Assembly (NCBI GenBank): GCA_017454335.1
Contig: JAFTDE010000015.1
Coordinates: 1 to 40,395 of the forward strand
Length of the DNA stretch: 40,395 nucleotides
Reading direction: 5' to 3'
DNA from: Bacteroidales bacterium
Lineage (GTDB): Bacteria > Bacteroidota > Bacteroidia > Bacteroidales > UBA932
Made by a program: the position numbers and the translations under genes. Positions 1 to 13,215 of this stretch are shown piece after piece. Below the pieces are notes generated by a model. The model ran no database searches. It was not told the DNA's origin and was given only the letters and a program-made list of their open reading frames with translations. Position 1 is the first letter of the stretch, and each line of letters starts with the position of its first letter.

Positions 1-966
1 CATGATGCGAACAATAACACAACCCTCGAGAGCGTGTCCTTCGGTGGGGGACGTGTCCGCAAGAACGGGTCCGGCTACGACGTGGACTACTACATAACCG
101 ACCACCTGGGGAGTGTGAGGGCCATCGTGAACGCAAGCGGAACGATTACCGAGCAGAACGACTACTACCCTTTCGGCACCCGTCACCCGAACGGCCTGAC
201 GACCCTGTCCGGGAACCGCTGGCGTTTCTCCGGCAAGGAGGAACAGGACGCCTCCTTCGGAGTGCCCTACAGCGACTTCGGCGCACGCCTCTATGACCGC
301 ACCGCCTGGACCGCCATCGATCCCCTCGCGGAGAAGTACTACGCAGTGAGTCCATATGCGTATTGTCATAATAATCCAGCAGGATTCGTAGATCCTAATG
401 GGAAAGACGATTATGAGTTTGACTTTACAGGCAACTGGAAAAGAATAATCAATGACGATCCTTATGATAGACTTATCTCAGGAGAGAAATCTCTTATCGT
501 GAAAAACAAGGCAATAATGGCGCAAATGGAGACTCATCCGTATAATCTTATTTCCGCAGAAGGAATACGGTCAAGACGTCAACTTCACTACTCTATCTTT
601 GATGACAATCCTGAAGAGTATTCTGTCTTTAAGTTTCTTGCAGATAACACATCTGTTGAATGGCTTCTCCTTAAAGGACGAGATGGTCGCACCCTTCTTG
701 GTACACAACATTTGTCGGACAAGATTAATGAATCTAATCTCTCTTTCTGGACGGAAAAAGATGGCATATTCATTTTTAACGAACCGACAATGCGGCTACA
801 CAATCACCCGCCAGGTTACCGTTCTGAATTATCCAGCATGGAAATAGATGAAGAGAATTACAAAATGAATAAAGAAACAAGTAGTTTTGTGTATTTTAAC
901 CAGAGTGGTAATGTTTACTCATTAACCGACAACGGACCCAAAATTGATCATCAATGGAAATGGTAA
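1..966 (+). CDS. RHS-repeat polymorphic toxin, C-terminal part (5' end outside window)
   Basis: The frame is open from base 1, so the gene enters from outside the window; the GTG at 34 is internal. About 320 residues are visible. The first ~115 are the RHS core-associated region, with the hallmark strings DYYPFG, RFSGKEEQD, DFGARLYDR, IDPLAEKYY, SPYAYCHNNPA and FVDPNG. The remaining ~185 residues are a variable tip that in this family is usually the released toxin. Near its end lies H267-N-H269-P-P-G followed by S and D residues, which resembles the HxH...S..D metal site of JAB/MPN peptidases found in RHS tips. The S/D spacing is not canonical, so the enzyme class is tentative. Base composition drops sharply to AT-rich at about position 345, the usual core/tip exchange point. 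The stop overlaps the next gene by 13 nt. RHS identity is firm; JAB activity is inference. Confidence 0.9.
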   Translation, partial: HDANNNTTLESVSFGGGRVRKNGSGYDVDYYITDHLGSVRAIVNASGTITEQNDYYPFGTRHPNGLTTLSGNRWRFSGKEEQDASFGVPYSDFGARLYDRTAWTAIDPLAEKYYAVSPYAYCHNNPAGFVDPNGKDDYEFDFTGNWKRIINDDPYDRLISGEKSLIVKNKAIMAQMETHPYNLISAEGIRSRRQLHYSIFDDNPEEYSVFKFLADNTSVEWLLLKGRDGRTLLGTQHLSDKINESNLSFWTEKDGIFIFNEPTMRLHNHPPGYRSELSSMEIDEENYKMNKETSSFVYFNQSGNVYSLTDNGPKIDHQWKW

Positions 967-1466
967 AATCATTCTTTAGGGGGAGTCTTCTCCCCCTTCT
1001 TTCCTTAGTTCTATGTATAGTCTTTGGATGTACCGCCCCTAATAGACAAAGCCGAGGTGTTTTTAAATCAGAGTCTTTACAAGATAGTATGGACGTGTTT
1101 ATTACCCTTATTGACAGTATTCCTAATCAATATGGAAATCCGACGATTTTTTATGTAACCATTTATGAAGAAAATGGTGATGCACATGTTGATTTTGATG
1201 CTGTAGATGGATGGCTAACTTGGCCGGTAAAGGATATTGAAGCGAGCAATTTATTTTGTAGAGGAAGATATTTGGGTAGGTTGTTGGTTGTTAATGGTAA
1301 TCCAAAGTTTAAAAGATTCGTTTACAATAATAGAATTAAACTGACGAAAAATGATGTGTCGTTCTTGAAGTGTCAGGAACAGTACATGTTAAAAGAAACG
1401 CTCCAAAATCCAATGTATCATCGAGAACTTATTCTCTCTCCCGATGGCGTTTGGAGAACAAAATAA
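954..1466 (+). CDS. Small lipoprotein, probable immunity protein of the RHS tip
   Basis: 170 residues from the ATG at 954; an alternative ATG at 960 gives almost the same protein. A hydrophobic signal (residues ~11-25) ends in the lipobox V-F-G-C with Cys26, so it should be lipidated and sit in the periplasm or outer membrane. The rest shows no family that I recognise; it has several aromatic and Asp-rich stretches and looks like a compact beta-rich domain. It overlaps the 3' end of the RHS gene and shares its low GC, the standard position and composition of a cognate immunity gene. The immunity role is inferred from position only. Confidence 0.75.
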   Translation: MEMVKSFFRGSLLPLLSLVLCIVFGCTAPNRQSRGVFKSESLQDSMDVFITLIDSIPNQYGNPTIFYVTIYEENGDAHVDFDAVDGWLTWPVKDIEASNLFCRGRYLGRLLVVNGNPKFKRFVYNNRIKLTKNDVSFLKCQEQYMLKETLQNPMYHRELILSPDGVWRTK

Positions 1467-1654
1467 TCCTATGCGCATAATTATAGGTAACTTTTTTATC
1501 TTTAGCGCATTAAGTTGCGAATAATCTTTTTTCTGTTACTCTCCCCCTCGCTGACCGGGACTAACAGTGTAAGCGTCCCCCAATAGGATAAGCGTCACAG
1601 TATCCAGATCATTGAGTGCGCCTTATTAATCAATAAATCTTAGTTGATGTCAAT

Positions 1655-2173
1655 ATGAAATCTTTATTATTTGCATTTCTATTTTTTCTCTCCTTTGTGT
1701 CAAGCGTTTATGCACAAAGACCCGACGTAAACCAGTACAACGCCTCTGGGGAGAAGGATGGTCTTTGGATTGAAAGGACCAAAACCCATACATGGTATGA
1801 TACCTATAAAGATGGAAAGCGAGAAGGACTTGGTTTTTATACCAACCAAGAGAACGAGATTGCTGGTTTTGCGACATCTCATGATAACCAGCCGATAGGA
1901 ACCTTTGTAGACTGTGATCGTGGACGTATTTCGTTTATTGTGTTTGACTGCGGCAAAAACACATTGTATTCAATCACAGACATAAATGGCAAACTGTACT
2001 TTCCTGATTATAAGGGCTACTTTATCAGTTTTTCCCCGGAAGGCAAGATTGAAAGTGAGGGAATTCTTGTTTGGAACAAAGAGGATTCTTTGGAAATAGA
2101 TAGCATTGAATACGGAGAATGGAAATATTATGATAAAAGCGGAAACGTGACAGTAAAGCAATTCGCTCTGTAA
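1655..2173 (+). CDS. Secreted YwqK/MORN-like repeat protein
   Basis: 172 residues. A signal peptide (MKSLLFAFLFFLSFVSSVYA, cleavage before Q21) directs it out of the cytoplasm. The mature part carries MORN/YwqK-type repeats: G-E-K-D-G-L-W, then Y-K-D-G-K-R-E-G-L-G, S-P-E-G-K-I-E-S-E-G and Y-G-E-W-K-Y-Y-D-K-S-G. Such proteins are often found beside RHS and other polymorphic toxins and are commonly annotated as YwqK-family antitoxins. It is AT-rich like the toxin tip and lies 188 bp downstream of the lipoprotein gene, so it may belong to an older toxin-immunity pair left behind when the tip was exchanged. Function is inferred from context. Confidence 0.75.
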   Translation: MKSLLFAFLFFLSFVSSVYAQRPDVNQYNASGEKDGLWIERTKTHTWYDTYKDGKREGLGFYTNQENEIAGFATSHDNQPIGTFVDCDRGRISFIVFDCGKNTLYSITDINGKLYFPDYKGYFISFSPEGKIESEGILVWNKEDSLEIDSIEYGEWKYYDKSGNVTVKQFAL

Positions 2174-2185
2174 TTAACTCTTTTG

Positions 2186-2216
2186 CCGACCCGGGAATTT
2201 CTCGGGTCGGTTTTTT
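2186..2216 (+). terminator. Intrinsic terminator after the RHS cassette
   Basis: Perfect 8-bp stem (CCGACCCG at 2186-2193 with CGGGTCGG at 2203-2210), 9-nt loop, then six T. It begins 13 nt after the YwqK-like stop codon and closes the plus-strand cassette. Confidence 0.9.
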
Positions 2217-2219
2217 ATT

Positions 2220-2362
2220 GAATACCTCCGCCAGGTCCGGTCCGGGAACATCACGACCCTCACCCGATACGACAATGCCGGCACGATTTGCGACCTTGGA
2301 TTTCGATCCCACGCGGGTAAAATGCGCTTACCGCCCCGCCAAGGTCCAGAGGATATCCCCCG
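2220..2362 (+). pseudogene. Possible RHS remnant
   Basis: Plus-strand frame from 2220 reads EYLRQVRSGNITTLTRYDNA, which resembles RHS repeat text (GNIT...RYD..G), then loses any family likeness. No start codon or complete gene is present. It may be a displaced piece of an RHS core. The resemblance is short and this call is weak. Confidence 0.25.
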
Positions 2363-2499
2363 TCAATTAAAAAACTTCCCGTCGCCGTCGGCGTCGAGGG
2401 TCTTGGCGAGTTTCTCGATATTGAGGCTGCGGGCGGAGGCATCGACGATGTCCTTGTAGACGCCGCCCTGGCGATAGACGGAGTCGGGATCGCCCGACT
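2363..2499 (-). pseudogene. C-terminal remnant of an unidentified gene
   Basis: On the minus strand, one frame reads ~44 protein-like codons (GDPDSVYRQGG, then YKDIVDASARSLNIEKLAK, ending LDADGDGKFFN) to a TGA at 2363-2365. It has no start of its own: at about 2499 the sequence switches abruptly into the amtB copy in another frame. I do not recognise the parent family. Confidence 0.4.
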
Positions 2500-2573
2500 G
2501 GCCAGGACGCCGTTGAGCGTCAGTGAGAGCGAGGGCTTGCCGTACTTGAGCCAGGTCAGGAACATGGTCGCGG
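2500..2573 (-). repeat. 74-bp exact copy of an internal amtB segment
   Basis: Bases 2500-2573 are identical to 15301-15374 inside amtB, in the same orientation, with sharp edges on both sides. On the minus strand it still reads MFLTWLKYGKPSLSLTLNG, but it is joined to unrelated sequence at each end and is not part of a functional gene. Confidence 0.95.
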
Positions 2574-2611
2574 AAGTTCCGGCGCTGGTAAAAACTCTTT
2601 TCAAATAAGAA

Positions 2612-4000
2612 TCAGAATTTCCGGTCGTAGAGGGAGGTGGGGTAGGCGCCGTTGAAGCAGGCGGTGCAGAGGCCGGTGTGGCCGGCCGCTTCGAAAAGGG
2701 CCCGCTCGGAGAGGTAGTGCAGGGAGTCCGCGCCGATGTATGCGCAGATCTGCCGCTCGCTGTGATCAGATCCGATCAGCTGGTCCCGCGAGGCGGTGTC
2801 GATCCCGTAGAAACAGGGCCAGGCGTACTTGGGGCTGGCTATCAGCATGTGAACCTCGGTCGCCCCGGCGTCCCGCAGCATCCGGACGATCTGCCGGGAC
2901 GTGGTTCCCCGGACGATCGAGTCGTCGACCAGGGCGATGCGCCGGCCGTGCACGATGCTGCGCACCGGAGAGAGTTTCATCCGCACGCCGACATCCCGCA
3001 TCGACTGGTCCGGCTGGATGAAGGTCCGCGCTACATACATGTTCTTCACCAGGCCCGTTTCCAGGGGGAGACCGGCTGCCTCGGCGTATCCGACGGCGGC
3101 GCTCATGCTCGATTCGGGCACATTGACGACGATGTCGGCGGGGACGGGGTGCTCTTCAAACAGCAGGCGGCCCGTCCGTTTGCGGAAAGCATGGACGCCG
3201 ATTCCCTCGATGACGCTGTCGGGGCGCGCGAAGTAGATGTACTCCATGGCGCACATCCGCCGTTCGGCGTGCCGGGAATGCCGGAAGGACTGCAAGCCTT
3301 CCGGCCCGATCACCACCAGTTCCCCGGGGGCGATGTCCCGCTCGAATCCGGCACCCAGGGCATCCAGGGCGCAGGTTTCGCTGGCGATGACGTAACCTCC
3401 GCCGAGGCGCCCGATGGACAGGGGGCGGAATCCGTATTTGTCCCGGAAGGCATACAGCCTGCCGTCCGCAAGGACGACCGTGGAAAACGCGCCGTCCAGC
3501 TGGTTCGCGGCGGCCATGATCTTCTCCGTCCAGCCCTGGGACTTCGGTCCCGTCCCGATCAAATGGGCGATCAATTCACTGTCTGAAGTGGACGAAAACA
3601 GGTGTCCGAGGCTCTCCAGCCGGGTTTTGATACTGGCGGCGTTGACGATATTCCCGTTGTGGGCCAGGGCAAAGCGTCCGGCGTGGCAGGCCAGGAGGAA
3701 GGGCTGGATGTTTTCCATGCCGCCCACGTCCGTCGTGGGATAGCGGACATGCCCGATGCAGGTACAGCCTTCCAGTCCGGCCAACGCCCTTTCCGAAAAC
3801 ACATCCTTGACCAGCCCGGCCCCCTTGTGGACCTGCAGCTGTCCGTCCGGACCCGCCATCGCCAGCCCGCAGGCCTGCTGGCCCCGGTGCTGGAGGGCCT
3901 GCAGGGCCAGGAAGGCGCTGCGGGACGCATCCCCGACGCCGTACAGGCCCAGCACGCCGCACTCTTCGTGCAGTTCCTCGAAGCAGTGGCTACAGTCCAT
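2612..4000 (-). CDS. purF: Amidophosphoribosyltransferase (glutamine-PRPP amidotransferase)
   Basis: First committed step of purine synthesis: PRPP plus glutamine gives 5-phosphoribosylamine. 462 residues. A 13-residue propeptide (MDCSHCFEELHEE) precedes Cys14, the class II glutaminase nucleophile (C-G-V-L-G-L-Y-G). The PRPP loop ALVDDSIVRGTTS lies at ~355-367. Cysteines at ~250 (RRMCAMEY), 396 (AWPCFYG), 445 and 448 (CTAC) match the 4Fe-4S ligands of the Bacillus-type enzyme. Its start overlaps the dapL stop region by 11 nt, which suggests coupled translation at the end of the nitrogen operon. No clear terminator follows; a scrambled region does. Confidence 0.97.
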   Translation of the reverse strand: MDCSHCFEELHEECGVLGLYGVGDASRSAFLALQALQHRGQQACGLAMAGPDGQLQVHKGAGLVKDVFSERALAGLEGCTCIGHVRYPTTDVGGMENIQPFLLACHAGRFALAHNGNIVNAASIKTRLESLGHLFSSTSDSELIAHLIGTGPKSQGWTEKIMAAANQLDGAFSTVVLADGRLYAFRDKYGFRPLSIGRLGGGYVIASETCALDALGAGFERDIAPGELVVIGPEGLQSFRHSRHAERRMCAMEYIYFARPDSVIEGIGVHAFRKRTGRLLFEEHPVPADIVVNVPESSMSAAVGYAEAAGLPLETGLVKNMYVARTFIQPDQSMRDVGVRMKLSPVRSIVHGRRIALVDDSIVRGTTSRQIVRMLRDAGATEVHMLIASPKYAWPCFYGIDTASRDQLIGSDHSERQICAYIGADSLHYLSERALFEAAGHTGLCTACFNGAYPTSLYDRKF

Positions 4001-5195
4001 GGATGCACTCCTCTATCCGTTCCATCGCCTCAACGGTCCGTGCGCGGTCCATGAAGGCAGTGAGCCGGAAACAGGCCCGGCCCTCCGCGCCGAAACCCGA
4101 TCCCGGCGTGACAACGACGCCTGCCCGGTGGAGCAGCAGGTCGAAGAAAACCCAGTCGTCGATTCCGTCCGGGGTCCTCGCCCAGACATACGGGGCGTTC
4201 CGCCCGCCGGAAGCGTGCAGTCCCGCACGGACCAGGGCGTCCCGGATGATGGCGGCATTGCCCAGATAGTACAGGATGTTCTCCCGGATCCCGGCCTGGC
4301 CCTCGGGCGTATAGACGGCCAGGGCACCCCGTTGAGAAATGTACGAAGCCCCGTTGAACTTGCATCCCTGGCGGCGCTCCCACAGGGCGTTCAGGCCCAG
4401 CTGTCCCCCGCCCGGAATCCGGCCCTGGATTCCCTTCGGAACCACCGTGTATCCGCAGCGGACCCCGGTGAATCCGGCCGTTTTGGAGAAACTCCGGAAC
4501 TCGATCGCGCAGTCCCGCGCCCCCTCGATCTCGTAAATGGAATGCGGGATGTCCGGATCCTGGATGAAGGCTTCGTAGGCCGAATCGTACAGGATCAGCG
4601 AGCCGTGGCGCAGGGCGTAGTCCACCCAGGCCTTCAGCCTGTCGCGGGTGATGACCGCCCCGGTCGGGTTGTTGGGATAACACAGGTAGATCACGTCCAG
4701 CCCTTCTTCGGGAATCTCTCCCATGAAAGCGTCCGCCTCCCGGCAGGGAATGTAGCGGATCCGCCGGCCGTCCATGACGTTCGTATCAACATAGACCGGA
4801 TATACAGGATCGGGGATCCCGATGATGTTCTCCGCCGAAAACAGGTCCAGGATGTTTCCCAGATCGCTCTTCGCGCCGTCGCTGATGAACACTTCGTCCG
4901 TGTCGACGCGGATGCCCCGGGAGGCGTAATCCCCCCGGACCACCGCTTCGCGCAGCCATTCATACCCGTGCTCGGGACCGTATCCGTGGAAGCGTTCCTG
5001 CACGGCGAGGTCGTCCACCGCCTCGTGCATGGCCCGGGCGACAGGCGGCACGACCGGGAGCGTCACGTCCCCGATACCCATCCGGATGATGTCCGTTTCC
5101 GGAGACGCCTCGTGAAACGCGGCTACCCGGCGGCCGACTTCCTGGAACAGGTATCGGTGCTCCAGGCGGCCAAAACCTTCTTTGATCTGTACCAT
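3990..5195 (-). CDS. dapL: LL-diaminopimelate aminotransferase
   Basis: PLP enzyme that converts tetrahydrodipicolinate directly to LL-diaminopimelate using glutamate as amino donor, for lysine and peptidoglycan. 401 residues. The fold type I aminotransferase features are visible: MGIGDVTLP near the N terminus, FISDGAKSDLGN, CYPNNPTGA, and the PLP lysine K238 in SFSKTAGFTG followed by RCGY. The start lies 1 nt from the gltD stop and the 3' end overlaps purF, so it is inside the nitrogen operon. Its glutamate requirement fits placement after GOGAT. Confidence 0.95.
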   Translation of the reverse strand: MVQIKEGFGRLEHRYLFQEVGRRVAAFHEASPETDIIRMGIGDVTLPVVPPVARAMHEAVDDLAVQERFHGYGPEHGYEWLREAVVRGDYASRGIRVDTDEVFISDGAKSDLGNILDLFSAENIIGIPDPVYPVYVDTNVMDGRRIRYIPCREADAFMGEIPEEGLDVIYLCYPNNPTGAVITRDRLKAWVDYALRHGSLILYDSAYEAFIQDPDIPHSIYEIEGARDCAIEFRSFSKTAGFTGVRCGYTVVPKGIQGRIPGGGQLGLNALWERRQGCKFNGASYISQRGALAVYTPEGQAGIRENILYYLGNAAIIRDALVRAGLHASGGRNAPYVWARTPDGIDDWVFFDLLLHRAGVVVTPGSGFGAEGRACFRLTAFMDRARTVEAMERIEECIHGL

Positions 5196-5196
5196 G

Positions 5197-6543
5197 TTAC
5201 AATTGCTTCAGATAATCATCCACTTCCTTTGCGGCGGCGCGCCCGCCGGCCAGGGCCCGCACGACCAGGCTGGGACCCGTGAGCGCGTCTCCGGCGACAA
5301 ATACGTTCGGTCCGAACTGCGGATGCTGCGGGCGCAGGAAGCCCATGGCCAGCAGGACCATATCGCAGTCGATCACGCTCTTGCGTCCCGTGGGTTTCAT
5401 CTGCTGCCGTCCCCCGTCCGGGGCCGGCAGCCACTCCACCTCCTCAACCTCCACACCGCCCACACGGCCGGTCCCGTCATCGAGGAAACGGCAGGACGAG
5501 AGGCTCCAGCGCCGGTCGCAGCCCTCTTCGTGGCTGGTGCTGGTCTTGAGGATCTGGGGCCACATCGGCCAGGGCGTGGCGGGATTGTATCCCTCGGGCG
5601 GTTTGGGCATGATCTCAATCTGGGTGACGTTCAGGCAGCCCTGGCGGTGGCAGGTACCGATGCAGTCGCTGCCGGTATCCCCGCCGCCGATCACCAGGAC
5701 GTTCTTCCCCTTGGCGGAAACCGTTTCTTCCCGGCTGAACGTTTCGCCTGCGAGCCGGTGGTTCTGCTGGGTCAGCAGGTCCAGCGCGAAGTATACGCCC
5801 CTGAGTTCCCTTCCGGGGATGGGCAGGTCGCGCGCAACGGGCGTTCCGGTGGCGATGACATAAGCGTCAAAGCCCTCGGGAAGCTGTTCCGGATCCACGG
5901 TCACCCCGTATCGGAAGACGATGCCCTCCTGCTCCAGCACGGCGATCCTCCGGTCGATCACGTACTTGTCCAGCTTGAAGTTGGGGATGCCGTAGCGGAC
6001 CAGGCCGCCGGCGCGGGGCATCTTCTCCAGCACGGTGACGTCGTATCCCCGCCGGTTCAGCTGGACCGCAGCGGAGAGTCCGGCGGGGCCGGAACCGATG
6101 ACGGCGACTTTGCGGCCGTTGCGCGGGTAGCTATGCGGGTGGATGTATCCTTCGCGGAATGCGCGCTCGACGATCGAACACTCGTTCTCGCGTATGGTCA
6201 CGGGTGCATCCATGCTGTGGTTCAACACGCAACTCTTCTCGCAGAGTGCGGGACAGACGCGTCCGGTGAACTCCGGAAAATCGTTGGTCTGCGCCAGGAT
6301 CTTGTACGCAAGTTCCCACTTGCCCTTGCAGACGGCGTCCTGCCACTCGGGCTGGCGGTTGCCCAGAGGACAGGCCCAGTGGCAAAACGGTACGCCGCAA
6401 TCCATGCAGCGGGAAGCCTGGAGCATGCGGTCTCCCTCGTTGAGGGTCTGCTCTACTTCTCCGAAATTGGAGACTCTTTCAAATACCGGCCGGTGGCCGG
6501 CTTCCTGCCTCGGTATGGTCAGGAATGCATTGGGGTTTCCCAT
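5197..6543 (-). CDS. gltD: Glutamate synthase small subunit
   Basis: Passes electrons from NADPH to the large GOGAT subunit. 448 residues, slightly shorter than the usual ~470-490. The N-terminal Fe-S region has C46-x2-C49-x4-C54-x3-C58 and a second group RVCPALCEKSC at ~96-106. FAD-binding VIGSGPAGLSAA and NADPH-binding VIGGGDTGSDC follow. The C-terminal FAD motif is NVFVAGDALTGPSLVVRA. It lies 12 nt downstream of gltB and 1 nt upstream of dapL. Confidence 0.95.
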   Translation of the reverse strand: MGNPNAFLTIPRQEAGHRPVFERVSNFGEVEQTLNEGDRMLQASRCMDCGVPFCHWACPLGNRQPEWQDAVCKGKWELAYKILAQTNDFPEFTGRVCPALCEKSCVLNHSMDAPVTIRENECSIVERAFREGYIHPHSYPRNGRKVAVIGSGPAGLSAAVQLNRRGYDVTVLEKMPRAGGLVRYGIPNFKLDKYVIDRRIAVLEQEGIVFRYGVTVDPEQLPEGFDAYVIATGTPVARDLPIPGRELRGVYFALDLLTQQNHRLAGETFSREETVSAKGKNVLVIGGGDTGSDCIGTCHRQGCLNVTQIEIMPKPPEGYNPATPWPMWPQILKTSTSHEEGCDRRWSLSSCRFLDDGTGRVGGVEVEEVEWLPAPDGGRQQMKPTGRKSVIDCDMVLLAMGFLRPQHPQFGPNVFVAGDALTGPSLVVRALAGGRAAAKEVDDYLKQL

Positions 6544-6555
6544 ATTCCGTGTCCG

Positions 6556-11004
<4,449 letters not shown>

Positions 11005-11008
11005 AAGT

Positions 11009-13195
11009 CTAGTTGATAAAGAGGAGTTCGCGGTACTTGGGCAGCGGCCACAGGTCGTTGTCCACGATTTCCTCGAGCTTGTCGATGGGCCGGCGGATCG
11101 CGAACAGGCTCTCGGCTATCTCGTGATAGGCCTTCGCCTTCTCGTATTCGTTCTCGATGGTGTTGGCCTGCTTCCTGGCCTCGATCATCGCGGCCACGCC
11201 CTTCTGGAGCTGCTCGATCCTGTGCGAGATCTTTTCGATGAGGGTGATGGTCACGGCCGCTTTTTCCTGGTAGGAATCGGGGAAGTTTTCCTTCATCATG
11301 GACAGGTTCCTGAGCAAGGTGTTCTGGTACGCAAGCGCAGCCGGAATGATGTGGTTGATGGCCATGCGGCCCATCACGCGGGACTCTATCTGCACCTTCT
11401 TGGTGTACATCTCCCACTTGACCTCATTCCGCGCCTCGAGCTCCTTCGGGGAGTAGATGCCCAGCGAGGTGAACATTTCAATGGAAGCGGGCTTCGTGAA
11501 GGATTTGATCATCTCCGGGACGCTGGTCTCGGTGTCCAGTCCGCGGCGGGCGGCTTCCTCCTTCCACTCATCCGTGTATCCGTTGCCGTCGAAGCAGACG
11601 ACGTCGATGATCGAGCGGATGATGGGCTTGAGCGTATCCATCACGGCGATCTCCAGGGCCTTGCCGGAGGCGAGCTCCTTGTCGAGGGCTTTCTTGAAAA
11701 CGAGCAGCTGTTCGGCTACGGCTCCGCTGAGCGCAGTCATTGCGCCGGCGCAGTTGGCCGAGGAGCCTACCGCGCGGAACTCGAAGCGGTTGCCGGTGAA
11801 GGCGAAAGGCGAGGTGCGGTTGCGGTCGGTGTTGTCCACGAAAATCTCCGGAATCTCCACGATGCCCACGGAGGTGCCCTTCTTGCCGGCGATCTCGATC
11901 GGGGTGCCGGAAGGCAGTTCGAGGAGCTTGTGCAGCACGTCCGTCATCGTACGGCCGAGGAAGGCGGAGACGATGGCGGGCGGGGCCTCGTTGGCGCCGA
12001 GCCGGTGGGCGTTGGTCGCCGTCGCGATGCTGGCGTTCAGCAGGGCGTTGTGCGTCTGCACGGCGGCCAGGATGTTCACGAAGAAGGTGACGAACTGGAG
12101 GTTGCCGGCCGCATCCTTCCCGGGTGCCAGCAGCAGCGTGCCGGTGTCGGTGCCCAGCGACCAGTTGTTGTGCTTGCCAGATCCGTTGATGCCGTCGAAG
12201 GGCTTCTCATGCAGCAGCACCACGAAACCGTGTTTGCGCGCGACCTTGTTCATGATGTTCATGATCAGCTGGTTCTGGTCGTTGGAGAGGTTGCACTCCC
12301 CGAAAATCGGGGCCAGTTCGAACTGGTTCGGAGCGACTTCGTTGTGGCGGGTTTTCAGGGGAATGCCCAGCTTGTATCCCTCGAATTCAAGGTCTTTCAT
12401 GAAGGCGGCGACGCGGCTTGGAATGGCCGCGAAGTAGTGGTCTTCCAGCTGCTGGTTCTTGGAGGAGGCATGCCCCATCAGGGTACGGCCGGTCAGCATC
12501 AGGTCGGGCCGGGCGGCGTACAGGTCCTCGTCCACCAGGAAGTATTCCTGTTCCCAGCCCAGGTAGGAATGCACCTTGGAGACTTTGGGATCGAAGAGCT
12601 TGCAGATCGGTACCGCGGCATCGGAAACGGCCTTCAGGGCTTTCTTGAGCGGGGTCTTGTAGTCCAGCGCCTCGCCGGTGTAGGAGATGAACACCGTCGG
12701 GATGCACAGGGTGTCGTCCTGGATGAAGACGGGCGAGGTGGGATCCCAGGCGGTATAGCCGCGGGCTTCGAAGGTGGCGCGGATGCCGCCGCTGGGGAAG
12801 GACGAGGCGTCCGGCTCCTGCTGGATCAGAGACTTGCCGTTGAAGGCCTCGATCATGCCGCCCTTGCGGTCGTATTCCATCAGGGAGTCGTGCTTCTCGG
12901 CGGTCACTTCCGTCAGGGGCTGGAACCAGTGCGTGATGTGGGTGACGCCGTGGGCGAGCGCCCATTCTTTCATGCCCTCCGCCACCTTGTCGGCCGTGGA
13001 GAGATCGAGCGGATGTCCGTTGTCGATACAGTCAACCAGGGCATCGTAGGTCTTGACATCAAGATACTTGCGCATCTTCTCGCGGTTGAACACCAGCTCG
13101 CCGAAATAGGCCGAAGGCCGCTCCGCGGGAGCCGTCACGTCCAACGCCCTCTTCTTGAAGGCGTCCTGGACGACATCGAATCTAAGCTTGCTCAT
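11009..13195 (-). CDS. glnN: Glutamine synthetase type III
   Basis: ATP-dependent synthesis of glutamine from glutamate and ammonium. From the ATG at 13195 (MSKLRFDVVQ) it has 728 residues, matching the ~729 of the Bacteroides GSIII family. A longer frame upstream only reads through asnB. Family segments are visible: THWFQPLTE, SGGIRATFEARGY, GWEQEYFLVD, TRHNEVAPNQFE, NGSGKHNNWS and NRTSPFAFTGNRFEFR. It lies 20 nt after asnB and 4 nt before gltB, so GS and GOGAT are made from the same transcript. Confidence 0.96.
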   Translation of the reverse strand: MSKLRFDVVQDAFKKRALDVTAPAERPSAYFGELVFNREKMRKYLDVKTYDALVDCIDNGHPLDLSTADKVAEGMKEWALAHGVTHITHWFQPLTEVTAEKHDSLMEYDRKGGMIEAFNGKSLIQQEPDASSFPSGGIRATFEARGYTAWDPTSPVFIQDDTLCIPTVFISYTGEALDYKTPLKKALKAVSDAAVPICKLFDPKVSKVHSYLGWEQEYFLVDEDLYAARPDLMLTGRTLMGHASSKNQQLEDHYFAAIPSRVAAFMKDLEFEGYKLGIPLKTRHNEVAPNQFELAPIFGECNLSNDQNQLIMNIMNKVARKHGFVVLLHEKPFDGINGSGKHNNWSLGTDTGTLLLAPGKDAAGNLQFVTFFVNILAAVQTHNALLNASIATATNAHRLGANEAPPAIVSAFLGRTMTDVLHKLLELPSGTPIEIAGKKGTSVGIVEIPEIFVDNTDRNRTSPFAFTGNRFEFRAVGSSANCAGAMTALSGAVAEQLLVFKKALDKELASGKALEIAVMDTLKPIIRSIIDVVCFDGNGYTDEWKEEAARRGLDTETSVPEMIKSFTKPASIEMFTSLGIYSPKELEARNEVKWEMYTKKVQIESRVMGRMAINHIIPAALAYQNTLLRNLSMMKENFPDSYQEKAAVTITLIEKISHRIEQLQKGVAAMIEARKQANTIENEYEKAKAYHEIAESLFAIRRPIDKLEEIVDNDLWPLPKYRELLFIN

Positions 13196-13215
13196 AATAT
13201 GGGGTTTATTGAAGG

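Noticed and set aside
2260-2604. 114-codon minus-strand frame as a real gene
   Set aside because: It is a chimera of the amtB copy and out-of-frame remnants.
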